NCBI GenBank assembly: GCA_938075415.1
Contig: CALJHC010000023.1
Location: forward strand, 124,001-188,000
Direction: 5' to 3'
DNA length: 64,000 bases
Origin: an uncultured Rubripirellula sp.
GTDB lineage: Bacteria > Planctomycetota > Planctomycetia > Pirellulales > Pirellulaceae
Shown: positions 41,124 to 48,520 of the stretch, in pieces
How the letters are laid out: every line of letters starts with the position of its first letter
Numbering within the stretch: position 1 is the stretch's first letter
Notes under the pieces: model-generated
The model's input: the letters and a program-made list of their open reading frames with translations, nothing else
Database searches by the model: none
What the model was told of the DNA's origin: nothing
Made by a program: the position numbers and the translations under genes

Positions 41124-42431
41124 TCAATACCTTCCGCGAGTGATGCCCGGATTCTGAGACCCATTGGGATTAACGGCCATCTGAGGAACGCTTCCTGAGG
41201 TGGAGTTCAAATTTTCCGAAGCTCGACCGCGATATTGCACGAACAGCAGAGCATCTGCCCTGCCGGAACTGTGTCCAGTTAATGCGTCAAGGTTTAGCAA
41301 GGGAATGGATGCACTTTGACTCTCTGGATGAGCCACCACACCGCACGAGAGTAATAAAATCATGTCGGACGGCCACCGAAAACGCTCCTTCAATCTCCAA
41401 CTGACCAACTGGGGAACGTCAATCCGGCCTCGAAACGCTTCACCACCCCGCATTGGCAATGCCAGATCAACAGGATTCAGTTTATCGACCTGATCAATAT
41501 CTGCCTCAATCACGCAATCAATCACCTCACTGTCAGTCGACAAAAGAGGGCTGATTGCCACCTTATAACCTTCGTGAATCTCACCGGTCTCAGGCTCGTA
41601 GGGTGGCCATCCAGAACTTGACGGACGGTAACCTCGCACATAGTTTCTACCGCGAATATTCATGACCCGCTCGGTCTGGCCATTGTGAATCGCAAGATTC
41701 ATGTCCTGCGTTTGCTCCGCATCAGGCCGCTGACGCAATTGATTTAAAAGAAGGGCGGCATTTTCCTTACTCAAAAGCCAAGCCTGAACCCCAGCGGACT
41801 CGGCGCTGACCTGTTGCATCAAAGGATAGGCGGCGTTTCGCCAAGTCGGACTGCTCACCCTGATCACACGTAAATTTAAAACCTGTCGATCCTTTTCACC
41901 CTCCACGAAACGCTCAACCACCCCGCTCACCAATCGCTGCATCTCTCGAGTGTGATAGACCGATAATTGATCTCGGTTGACATTCATAAAGCCGAAGGGC
42001 TCCGAGAACCAAACCTCTGAACCGGTCTCTCGAAGAATCCAATCCACCACAGCTCGCTCGGGACGATCATCTGTCTTTAACGCGTTGGTGTAGGGTCGCA
42101 GGTCATAAATCCGGTGCTCCTGTCCGGCCGACTTCGATAGCTGACCATCACCAGGCTGCCCAACCCCGGCAAGCTGCGCCCTGCTCGGACGCGGAGCGAA
42201 GCCCTCGGTCAGAGCACTTGGTGGTGTCGATGCCGCACTCTTTCCAAAAGCGTCGGTCCGAGCGGAGGAAACTCCCGTTGCGATGACTGCTTGCCCTTGA
42301 GGTGCTTGTCCCGTCTCCGCCGAGCCCGGCAGAGCGATCCCTTGAGCATTGACGAGTGCCAAGTCGTTGACGCTGCACCCAATCATCAAGCTCAGCCACA
42401 TCATCGCTGGCCTGTGTCTTCTATTTCTCAT
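41124..42431 (-). CDS. Exported protein of unknown function
   Basis: 435 residues. N-terminal signal region MRNRRHRPAMMWLSLMIGCSVNDLALVNAQG allows either cleavage after VNA or a weak lipobox (LMIGC). Residues 30-100 are low-complexity Ala/Gly/Pro/Ser. The C-terminal two thirds form a compact domain with DLRPYTNAL, WFSEPFGFMNVNRDQLSVYHTREMQ, VLNLRVIRVSSPTWR, VAISPLLSTDSEVIDCVIEADIDQVDKL, RIDVPQLVSWRLKERFRWPSDMILLLSCGVV. The pattern of a strand-rich domain with 'pot-like' evidence for a multimeric outer-membrane or periplasmic protein (a regulated sequence like IDCVIEADIDQ next to PxLSTD) is faintly secretin-like, but no secretin signature can be claimed. The upstream sequence has an AAGGAAG. 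Operon partners: none. Confidence 0.75.
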   Translation of the reverse strand: MRNRRHRPAMMWLSLMIGCSVNDLALVNAQGIALPGSAETGQAPQGQAVIATGVSSARTDAFGKSAASTPPSALTEGFAPRPSRAQLAGVGQPGDGQLSKSAGQEHRIYDLRPYTNALKTDDRPERAVVDWILRETGSEVWFSEPFGFMNVNRDQLSVYHTREMQRLVSGVVERFVEGEKDRQVLNLRVIRVSSPTWRNAAYPLMQQVSAESAGVQAWLLSKENAALLLNQLRQRPDAEQTQDMNLAIHNGQTERVMNIRGRNYVRGYRPSSSGWPPYEPETGEIHEGYKVAISPLLSTDSEVIDCVIEADIDQVDKLNPVDLALPMRGGEAFRGRIDVPQLVSWRLKERFRWPSDMILLLSCGVVAHPESQSASIPLLNLDALTGHSSGRADALLFVQYRGRASENLNSTSGSVPQMAVNPNGSQNPGITRGRY

Positions 42432-43130
42432 TGATCCGACTTCCTTTTCGCTCGCCTCAATGTTTCATCTCATCACACACAGCTTGAACGCTTTGCGAAA
42501 ACGAGACACTGCAAACAGCCACCACCCTCGCGGTAAACCCTATGACTTTTTTCTCAACAACATCCGCTACGTGTTTCATGAATTCACTCAAACAACGCCT
42601 CTCATCGATCGACTCATGATGTCACCTGACAGGCAATACGCCAGCAAGTCCCTCTTTCCACCGATGGCGGCGCCTCATCCGCCGTGGGTGCAAACACAAA
42701 CAACGAAGTGATCAACGCGACCTTTGCGGACACGCACAACATCAGTCTCGATGGAATTGACCCACCCGCGACAAAGTTAAACCGCTGATCCAACTTCTTA
42801 CCGCAAGCGACTCCTCACAGCCGAACCTGACGACACAACACTCCGCTGCAACCTGCCAAAACAAACTCAGGTCGCTGTGGGGATCCACTGCGGAAGTCCA
42901 CTCCAAGCTTCAACCCATCAGGACATCCGTGAAACGCATCACCAAAGTGTGCATTGACCTATACCGGCACCCATCTTTGGCGGCAAGACAGAAACAATTT
43001 CCTTGCTATCATTGCATCGATGAAACACTGCCAGAGGCCACGTCACTCAGGATGGTCAATCAAGCAGACTCCGTTGCTCGACGACTGGCCAAACGGTGAC
43101 CCAAGGGGAGCATTCGCGAGATGGCAAACT
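42432..43130. other. Gap at the left edge of the integrated element
   Basis: About 700 bp without a supported gene. The frame open from 42954 becomes meaningful only after the direct repeat at 43131, where it reads the recombinase tail; the part before the repeat is unrelated filler and marks the chromosomal side of the junction. Confidence 0.55.
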
Positions 43131-43185
43131 AAAAAAAAACCCTTCGACGTACTCGCCAAAGGGCTTGTTTCGAAAGATAGTCGGG
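43131..43185. repeat. Left attachment-site copy (attL)
   Basis: Nine As, then 46 nt matching 46960-47005 with one mismatch. Unlike the right copy it is followed by GCAACTGG, not by the rest of the tRNA. The hairpin it can form is weaker than that of the right copy because an A replaces the G before CCCTT. Confidence 0.85.
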
Positions 43186-43289
43186 GCAACTGGCAGTCGT
43201 TTGAACGGATGGTGGAGGAGTATGCGGAGACCTATGCCCTGATAGCGCGTGGTGGCAGCGGCGTGGCCTCTAAACTGTTTGCATATTGA
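43131..43289 (+). pseudogene. C-terminal tail of serine recombinase, separated from its body
   Basis: In frame across the left repeat the sequence reads KKKPFDVLAKGLVSKDSRGNWQ, then a further ~30 residues to a stop at 43289. PFD(V/L)LA is the conserved C-terminal motif that follows the last strand in many zinc-ribbon serine recombinases (typically ...FRQPFDLLAE). The recombinase body that should precede it lies at the other end of the element (46578-46950) and ends just before the second copy of the same repeat. Joined in a circular form, body and tail would make one reading frame. Upstream of the A tract there is no recombinase similarity, so this piece is not a gene as it stands. Confidence 0.65.
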
Positions 43290-44021
43290 TCATTTTCTGG
43301 AGGCGGCGCGCATCCAGGAGATTTGCTGTTCTGCATCGGAGAGACTATTCGCCAATTCGCCGTTGCCTTCTGTGATGAACGCTTCCTGCAGACGCTCCAA
43401 CACCTCCCGGGAAACAAGCCAGTCGCGAAGCGGTTTTGCCGTTTCCGGCGTAGCATCGATGAGAATGGGCGTGCCGTTCGCGTCGAGCTTGAAAGAGACA
43501 CTTTGGACGAAGTCCGCTAAATGATAAATCGCCGTTCTATCACCGCGTTCGATCCATCTAATTAGAAACTCATGGAGTTTGTCGCCTGTGCGTGCCAATG
43601 AGAGCACTAACTCATCAATCGGTATGTGATATGGATATTTCGACAGTCCGTCGCTGCGCACCGCAAGGATGAAGGTACAAATAGCTTCTTTTTCATCGTC
43701 GGGCCAATGCAGGTAGTCCGCGTATTCCAGCTTCCCTATCAGCATGTCAAGATAGATGCCCGATTCTGGCTCCAGGGCCAGCAATTCGAGGAGACGCGGC
43801 AAGAAGTGTTTGAAGTCAGTTTGGGTTCCCCACGTCGTCATGGCTTTGCGACTGTAATGAGACAGATCGTCAGAAGACAACTGCCTTAACGATCGAGAAA
43901 GAAGTCGAGAATTGGCAGCTCCATCGATGCAGCACGCACATGCGTCCATCGCTTTCGGCGTTCGATACGCCGCGAAAGCTTGATAAAGCGCTGAAATGCT
44001 GTGCTGTAATTCGCCAGTCAT
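43290..44021 (-). CDS. Cargo protein of unknown function with CxxC motif
   Basis: 243 residues from the ATG at 44021, which has CCAGGAG about 11 bases upstream; the open frame continues to 44273 but that part is Arg-rich and unlike protein. Landmarks: ALYQAFAAYRTPKAMDACACCID (paired Cys near residue 30), LLSRSLRQLSSDDLSHYSRKAMTTWGTQTDFKHFLPRLLELLALEP (residues ~38-85). I recognise this as a recurrent uncharacterised family in diverse bacteria (Cys pair, then AMTTWG and FLPRxLELL), but know no function. The rest is helical. It is the last of three co-directional cargo genes and its stop abuts the recombinase tail stop on the other strand. Confidence 0.78.
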   Translation of the reverse strand: MTGELQHSISALYQAFAAYRTPKAMDACACCIDGAANSRLLSRSLRQLSSDDLSHYSRKAMTTWGTQTDFKHFLPRLLELLALEPESGIYLDMLIGKLEYADYLHWPDDEKEAICTFILAVRSDGLSKYPYHIPIDELVLSLARTGDKLHEFLIRWIERGDRTAIYHLADFVQSVSFKLDANGTPILIDATPETAKPLRDWLVSREVLERLQEAFITEGNGELANSLSDAEQQISWMRAASRK

Positions 44022-44157
44022 AACTCGTGTCGCTCCTGGAGGCGTTCTGACCTGGGTTCGTCTTGCACGACGAGCAAGGCGACCGCATTGCTCTACGCCT
44101 CCACTGTCCTGGTGTTCGCTCCCCATCATTCGCGCCGCCCGATATTGTCCTGATGGG

Positions 44158-45327
44158 CTATTGTGGACTGCATGCCTGCTCAATCGCCCGTGCGGCCAAT
44201 TGATTCTCTGCAGCGACATCTTGCGCAATTCTTCGCCACTCCCCCTGGTCAACCGACAGAGGATCCTCGCCATTGCTAGCCGGTCGCCCCGACATTCTCA
44301 GCAACAGTGCGGCCGTCAAGTATCGCCCCAGTTGCTCAACGACTTGAGTCACTTCCTGCAAAAGAATGATCTTCTCGGAAAATGATTCATCAACACCAGG
44401 GCATCCGACACTGCGAATCTTGAAGCCTTCGCGTTCCCCTTCCTCTTCCTCTGTCAGGGTCAAGTCGGAAAGGTCGCAGTTTAGCGATTCACATCTAGCC
44501 AGCGCGGCGGCGTGCATGGCTTGGAGTTGCGCCGCTTGAAAGACCATTTGGTGAACAGCATTCGGATCCAGGCATCTAAGAAAACAATTGTGGATGGCGA
44601 ATGTCGCATTGACGCCAGTACACCAATTCGAGGGCCATAGCCCCTGTGACTGATTCAACAATTCGCGGCACTCATCCAGCAATTGATGATCATCAATCTC
44701 CGAATTCAACCATCGCCGTTTAGCGTCCAGAGCTTGAGAAAAATAGCCGGGCGTCGGACGGGCGATCTTCTCCCGCTCCAAAGTCTGCTCGGCGATCCAA
44801 AGGGCGGCGTGGTGAAGATCCGGGGACACGTCCGCCTCCCAGATTACCTGGCCGTCGAGCGCCAAACGTGCGGAGGTCGACTCGGATTGCTCCAGAGCGT
44901 CGAGGATTCGCGGCGACCACTTGGTCGGAGACAAACTCCACCAGACCCCCTTGCCCGGCTTTGATTTCCGTGTCGGCTTGTATGGTAGCCAGCTCTGGCT
45001 TCTCTCGCCGAGTCGAATTACCCGAACGATGTAATAGCCAACCGTCACCGCGCCAAATGTGAAGAATCCCAGGACGGCGAGGAGAATAAAACGCATCCAG
45101 TCGAATCGATCGGACTGACGGCGACCGGCGTCCACTGCGAAATAGATGACGCCAATAAGCCCACCGGCAACAACGACCTGACTGGCGATTTTTCCAGCGT
45201 GTGAAATCCTCCACTCCATGAGCAGGTCTCCGTTCACCACCGGAACCCACATCAGCAGCGAGAACAAGACGACACACGCGATGAGAATGACTTCAGCGAC
45301 ATAGCGAACACGGTCACCTGCACTCAT
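44158..45327 (-). CDS. Cargo membrane protein of unknown function
   Basis: 389 residues from the ATG at 45327: AGGAG lies eight bases upstream and the start overlaps the end of the preceding gene by 14 bp, so translational coupling is likely. Three hydrophobic segments near the N-terminus (about 10-30 VAEVILIACVVLFSLLMWVPVV, 45-65, 75-100 FILLAVLGFFTFGAVTVGYYIV) are followed by a ~280-residue soluble, helical region rich in Trp and Leu and without a recognised motif; the last part (residues ~310-360) has Glu-rich EEEEGERE. A membrane-anchored partner of the neighbouring cargo proteins is the only inference possible. Confidence 0.75.
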   Translation of the reverse strand: MSAGDRVRYVAEVILIACVVLFSLLMWVPVVNGDLLMEWRISHAGKIASQVVVAGGLIGVIYFAVDAGRRQSDRFDWMRFILLAVLGFFTFGAVTVGYYIVRVIRLGERSQSWLPYKPTRKSKPGKGVWWSLSPTKWSPRILDALEQSESTSARLALDGQVIWEADVSPDLHHAALWIAEQTLEREKIARPTPGYFSQALDAKRRWLNSEIDDHQLLDECRELLNQSQGLWPSNWCTGVNATFAIHNCFLRCLDPNAVHQMVFQAAQLQAMHAAALARCESLNCDLSDLTLTEEEEGEREGFKIRSVGCPGVDESFSEKIILLQEVTQVVEQLGRYLTAALLLRMSGRPASNGEDPLSVDQGEWRRIAQDVAAENQLAARAIEQACSPQ

Positions 45328-45646
45328 CGTGCGACTCCTCTCGAGTGAGTTTGACCGGCAGTGCCTCGATGGCACCGGATTCCCCATATCGAGCTAGGTG
45401 ATCTTCCAGGGGCGGGCTTTCCGGAAACTGCTCCGCATCCGGCAGGAGTGTCGCCACCTGCGACGTGTTGGCCCGCCAGCGGCGCTCCAGGTCGATCATG
45501 ACCAGTTCGATCAGCAACGTTTTGACAGCCAAATCGTCAGCTTCGTCCGGCAGGAAGTCACGTATCTCTGCCGCAGCACCGCGGGCCCACTCCGCGTCGA
45601 AACGGTCAAGAATAATACTGCGTTGCGAGTCGTCAGGGCGGCTCAA
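45314..45646 (-). CDS. Small protein like the N-terminal region of planctomycete Ser/Thr kinases
   Basis: 110 residues. The pattern ILDRFDAEWARGAAAEIRDFLPDE...LLIELVMIDLERRWR...FPESPPLEDHLARYGE matches the region that precedes the kinase domain in many planctomycete protein kinases (F-x-x-x-W-x-x-G-x-x-P-x-I-E-x-F-L ... L-L-x-E-L-V-x-I-D-L-E-x-R-W-R ... L-E-D-Y-L-x-R-F-P). No kinase domain follows: the frame stops and overlaps the membrane protein gene. It is either a truncated kinase or a free-standing adaptor. First gene of the cargo operon; composition similar to the other two cargo genes. Confidence 0.65.
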   Translation of the reverse strand: MSRPDDSQRSIILDRFDAEWARGAAAEIRDFLPDEADDLAVKTLLIELVMIDLERRWRANTSQVATLLPDAEQFPESPPLEDHLARYGESGAIEALPVKLTREESHDECR

Positions 45647-45897
45647 GAGCGTCTAATCCTCAGGCATAAAATAACTTACGAATGCAAGTCGGCTATTATC
45701 GGTGTTGCCAGACTCACGTTCAACTATGCAGACGTTATTGATTTCCAACTCGGCCAAAAGAATTTCGACATTCTTGCCGGATTGTTTGCCGAGTTCACTC
45801 GGTCTCTTGGAAAAAAGGGGATGGGTGAGCAATAGCTCGCAGGTGATCTCAAAGAACAAGGAGCATGTCGAATGGCGATCGGACTGACATTTGATGA

Positions 45898-46374
45898 GTA
45901 CGTAGAGCAGCGACGGCTCTCGACGCGACCTCGCTGGCAACCGGGATCGCTCGCATGATGGCGCAGCGGGACGACGAGAATCGCAACCTCGACATTCGCC
46001 CGCGCACATTGCTTTTGCCGCCGGAGTTACAGCAGTCCGCCAAGGAGTTGCTGCAGTCCGACTTCATCCAGCGGGCCAACAACGACGAACCGACGGGCAA
46101 CGCCTTGAAGAACATCGTGTCGCTCGAAGTTGAACCACGACTGTCGAACTCAGCTCGCTTCACCGGCACGAGCGACAAGGCGTGGTATCTGTTCGCTGGT
46201 CGCCAGGACGCCGCATTGATCGTGGCGTTCCTGCAGGGCAAGCAGAGCCCGACGGTCGAGTTCTTCGGCTTCGATGCCGATCCCAACAAGCTCGCCGCGA
46301 CCTGGCGAGTCTATCACGATTTCGGTTCCGCCCTCGGTGACTTCCGCGCGGCGTATAAGGCCGACGGCGAATAG
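45898..46374 (+). pseudogene. Mu-like prophage major head subunit (gpT) C-terminal remnant
   Basis: The similarity-bearing frame reads ALDATSLATGIARMMAQRDDENRNLDIRPRTLLLPPELQQSAKELL, later NIVSLEVEPRL, AWYLFA and TVEFFGFDADPNKLAATWRVYHDFG, in the order expected for the C-terminal half of Mu-type major head proteins (IRPRxLLVPPxLExxAxELL ... VVEPRL ... WYLF). It extends upstream of the first ATG (45955) to about 45913 and is cut by a stop at 45895, so the N-terminal half is gone. It shows that a Mu-like phage contributed DNA to this element. No other head, tail or transposase gene is present. Confidence 0.7.
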
Positions 46375-46384
46375 GTCCCCCACT

Positions 46385-46600
46385 ATGAACGCTAATTCAA
46401 ATGTTCTGCGCTCCCCGTGCGCGCCGAACCTGCCACCGAACACGGTTGGGTTCTACAACGATGGCCCCGATTGGCCAACGACGCCCGTGTTGATGGAAGC
46501 CGAGCGCGCCTACCGCGACGCGTTCCTGGTCGCCGCTCGCGAAGTCGCCGGTTGGGATACCCCTGATCTAACCTCGATTGACGAAGCCTGGACTGCTCGG
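46385..46600 (+). pseudogene. Short remnant following the gpT fragment
   Basis: Reads MNANSNVLRSPCAPNLPPNT, then FYNDGPDWPTTPVLMEAERAYRDAFLVAAREVAGWDTPDLT for about 65 residues, starting 8 bp after the head-protein stop as a phage operon gene would. Beyond ~46600 this frame turns into Arg/Gly-rich out-of-frame recombinase sequence, so the gene is fused by deletion to the recombinase fragment. Family not recognised; frame and codon use up to the junction look real. Confidence 0.45.
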
Positions 46601-47000
46601 CGATCTGACGGTCTATCAGCGACAGCAACAGTCGTCGCTGGCCAAACGACGCGGCGAACTGGCGGGCATGCAAGACCGGCTGCTCAACGCATACATCGCC
46701 GGCTTGATCGACGAGGACACGTTCAAGGCCAAGGGCGACGATCTGAAGGCCCAGGTCGCGACGCTCGACGAATCACTGGCCTCGGTGGAAGACATCGACG
46801 AGGCGTGCGCCGAAACGGCCCTGCAACTCTTCGACTGGAGCCAAAAGGCGGCGGAGCTGTGGCGCGGTTCAAACAATGCCGTTCGACGGGAGATCCTGGA
46901 TGCGGTTTGTTTGAACCGTACTTTGAGCGACGTAAGTCTGGTCACAGAAAAAAAAAAAGCCCTTCGACGTACTCGCCAAAGGGCTTGTTTAGAAAGATAG
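46578..47000 (+). pseudogene. Serine recombinase C-terminal fragment, frameshifted at an A11 tract
   Basis: About 120 residues: LTVYQRQQQSSLAKRRGELAGMQDRLLNAYIAGLIDEDTF is the coiled-coil after the zinc ribbon of large serine recombinases, followed by LDESLASVEDIDEACAETALQLFDWSQKAAELW and AVRREILDAVCLNRTLSDVSL, the domain end. The catalytic N-terminal domain and zinc ribbon are absent. After VTEKKK the frame would need PFDVLAKGL, which is present one base out of frame: the homopolymer has 11 As and 10 would restore it. In the +1 frame the sequence then meets TAG (Ser codon TCG in the left copy) and runs into antisense tRNA. The last 16 residues of this ORF are therefore artefactual. Confidence 0.8.
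46948..46986 (-). terminator. Intrinsic terminator of tRNA-Pro inside the right attachment site
   Basis: On the minus strand: AAGCCCTT (46986-46979), 14-nt loop, AAGGGCTT (46964-46957), then a run of 11 U. It starts 15 nt after the tRNA 3' end. The U tract is supplied by the recombinase poly-Lys codons of the element. Confidence 0.9.
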
Positions 47001-47005
47001 TCGGG
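46960..47005. repeat. Right attachment-site copy (attR), overlapping tRNA-Pro 3' end
   Basis: 46-nt match (one mismatch) to 43140-43185. Its last five bases, TCGGG, are the discriminator and last four acceptor-stem bases of tRNA-Pro. Confidence 0.85.
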
Positions 47006-47075
47006 CTGAGAGGATTCGAACCTCCGACCTTTTGACCCCCAGTCAAACGCGCTAACCAGGCTGCGCTACAGCCCG
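47001..47075 (-). tRNA. tRNA-Pro(GGG)
   Basis: Complete cloverleaf on the minus strand: acceptor CGGGCTG/CAGCCCG, D arm with AGCCTGGTTA, anticodon stem TTTGA/TCAAA with loop CTGGGGG (anticodon GGG at 34-36), variable AGGTC, T arm GGAGG-TTCGAAT-CCTCT, discriminator A. No CCA is encoded. The gene serves as the integration target of the adjoining element. Confidence 0.97.
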
Positions 47076-47416
47076 CCACAAAGAACTTGCAAAAACAAAG
47101 TCAATCGACTGCGGCAAATCCCTCGACGTGCCCACAAATTACCGCAAGTGTTGCTTTTTTGCTAGTCGGCTCGCTGGCGTCTTGTCAGGCTTGCGGGCTT
47201 CCCCCGAAAGAGGGCCTGTGTCAAGTTAGAGCGTCGACCCTCAGCCATACTGGAAACCGACTGCCTCCTCTGCGTCCTTGACCCGAACATCCAGCTGACT
47301 GAGACTCAAAAGACCGCGGGAAGGTTCAGGCTGAATCTTGATGATTTGGCGAATCACCACCCACCACCTTCACCCCATGCCCTGCGGCGAACCTCAGCAT
47401 CACAGGAAAACAAAAC
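47076..47416. other. Gap between divergent tRNA-Pro and pyrF
   Basis: 341 bp holding both promoters. A possible -35-like TTGACT (minus strand, near 47097-47102) precedes the tRNA; no clear -10. No ORF of note. Confidence 0.45.
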
Positions 47417-48310
47417 ATGCAATTTGCGGATCGACTCGCGGCAGCAGTAAAAAAAACAGACTCCATCACCTGTGTTGGCCTGGACCCTCGTAAAAAACAA
47501 TTGCCAGCATCGATCCAGAATGCCGTCTCGGAGGACACCCCTCAACAATGGGCTGCTGCCTACCAAACTTTTTGCTGTGAGATCATCGATGTGGTGCGAG
47601 ACTTGGTTCCTTGCGTCAAGCCGCAGGCAGCGTTTTTTGAAGCGTTGGGGCCCCACGGCATGGTCGCTCTGGGGAATGTCATTCGCCACGCTCAAGAATC
47701 AGGACTGCTCGTGATCACGGATGGAAAACGTAACGATATCGGAAGCACAGCAACTGCCTATGCCGACGCCTACCTGGGAAAATCCAGTCCATGGGGCAGT
47801 GACTCACTGACGGTCAGCCCCTATCTGGGGCGTGATAGTCTTGAACCGTTCGCCGAAGTCTGCGACCAACGCGAAGCGGGCGTCTTCGTACTAGTCAAGA
47901 CTTCCAACCCCGGTGGTGGACTCTTTCAAGATCGTCAAACCGAAGGTCAAACCCTTTATCGATCCGTGGCGGCTCTGGTGCACGAGCTCAACGAAACGCG
48001 CGTGGGAACAAGTGGCTTCGGGCCAATCGGCGCGGTTGTTGGGGCGACCTATCCAGAACAACTCTCGGAACTAAGGCAGGCAATGCCAACAAGCTGGATT
48101 CTGATTCCAGGCTTTGGTGCCCAGGGTGGATCGGCCGAGAACGTTCTAATGGGACTCGACTCTGATGGACTCGGCGCGATCGTCAATAACTCTCGAAACC
48201 TGATCTTTGCTCACGCACGAGAGGAATTTCGTGATCGATTCACCGATACACAATGGCAAAACGCTGTTGAATCGGCAACGCGAGAGATGAACGATCAACT
48301 TCGACGATAA
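47417..48310 (+). CDS. pyrF: Orotidine 5'-phosphate decarboxylase, type 2
   Basis: 297 residues; last step of de novo UMP synthesis (OMP to UMP). Type 2 enzymes are ~270-310 residues and have the motif ITDGKRNDIGSTATAYADAYLG, here complete with the catalytic Asp-Lys-x-Asp array (DGKRND). Other signatures: CVGLDPRKKQLP at the N-terminus, LVPCVKPQAAFFEALG, WGSDSLTVSPYLGRDSLEPF, VLVKTSNPGGGLFQD, GAVVGATYPEQLSELR, ILIPGFGAQGG and NNSRNLIFA. ATG 47417 has an AGGA about eight bases upstream. Stands alone; no other pyrimidine gene in the window. Confidence 0.96.
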   Translation: MQFADRLAAAVKKTDSITCVGLDPRKKQLPASIQNAVSEDTPQQWAAAYQTFCCEIIDVVRDLVPCVKPQAAFFEALGPHGMVALGNVIRHAQESGLLVITDGKRNDIGSTATAYADAYLGKSSPWGSDSLTVSPYLGRDSLEPFAEVCDQREAGVFVLVKTSNPGGGLFQDRQTEGQTLYRSVAALVHELNETRVGTSGFGPIGAVVGATYPEQLSELRQAMPTSWILIPGFGAQGGSAENVLMGLDSDGLGAIVNNSRNLIFAHAREEFRDRFTDTQWQNAVESATREMNDQLRR

Positions 48311-48520
48311 GGCAAAGTGCTCTCATCGAAACGGTGATCCAATCGAAGATCAAAATCAGCAGTGGTTTTTCTTGACTCCCTGAAATGTAACACCAAGGAA
48401 GACCAAGAAAATCATTGGATTCATTCACTAGGTTCGCGGCGGCTATGAATCCTTGCGGTGTCAATCAGGTCCTTGATTTTTACATCCGGTTGATTTCGAT
48501 TGATGACCCGAACGACCGGA

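Larger units (their letters stand above)
43131..47005. mobile_element. Decayed integrative element at tRNA-Pro, ~3.8 kb
   Basis: Bounded by direct repeats: 43140-43185 and 46960-47005 are 46 nt long and differ at one base (C 43171 / A 46991), each preceded by an A tract. The right copy enters the 3' end of tRNA-Pro. Content: serine-recombinase tail (43131-43289, +), three minus-strand cargo genes (43290-45646), Mu-type head-protein remnant (45898-46374), an unknown remnant, and the C-terminal part of a serine recombinase (46578-46960, +). GC looks higher inside than outside. No intact recombinase remains, so it is probably immobile without help. Inferred order before excision: attL at left, attR at the tRNA. 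Confidence 0.8.

Noticed and set aside
42954..43130. N-terminal part of the frame leading into the recombinase tail
   Set aside because: No similarity to recombinases; chromosomal filler on the other side of the junction.
46274..47035. 253-residue plus-strand ORF across the element's right end, ending GLRGFEPPTF
   Set aside because: After about residue 110 it is an out-of-frame reading of the recombinase, and its end is antisense of tRNA-Pro; the same peptide arises wherever a frame crosses a tRNA.
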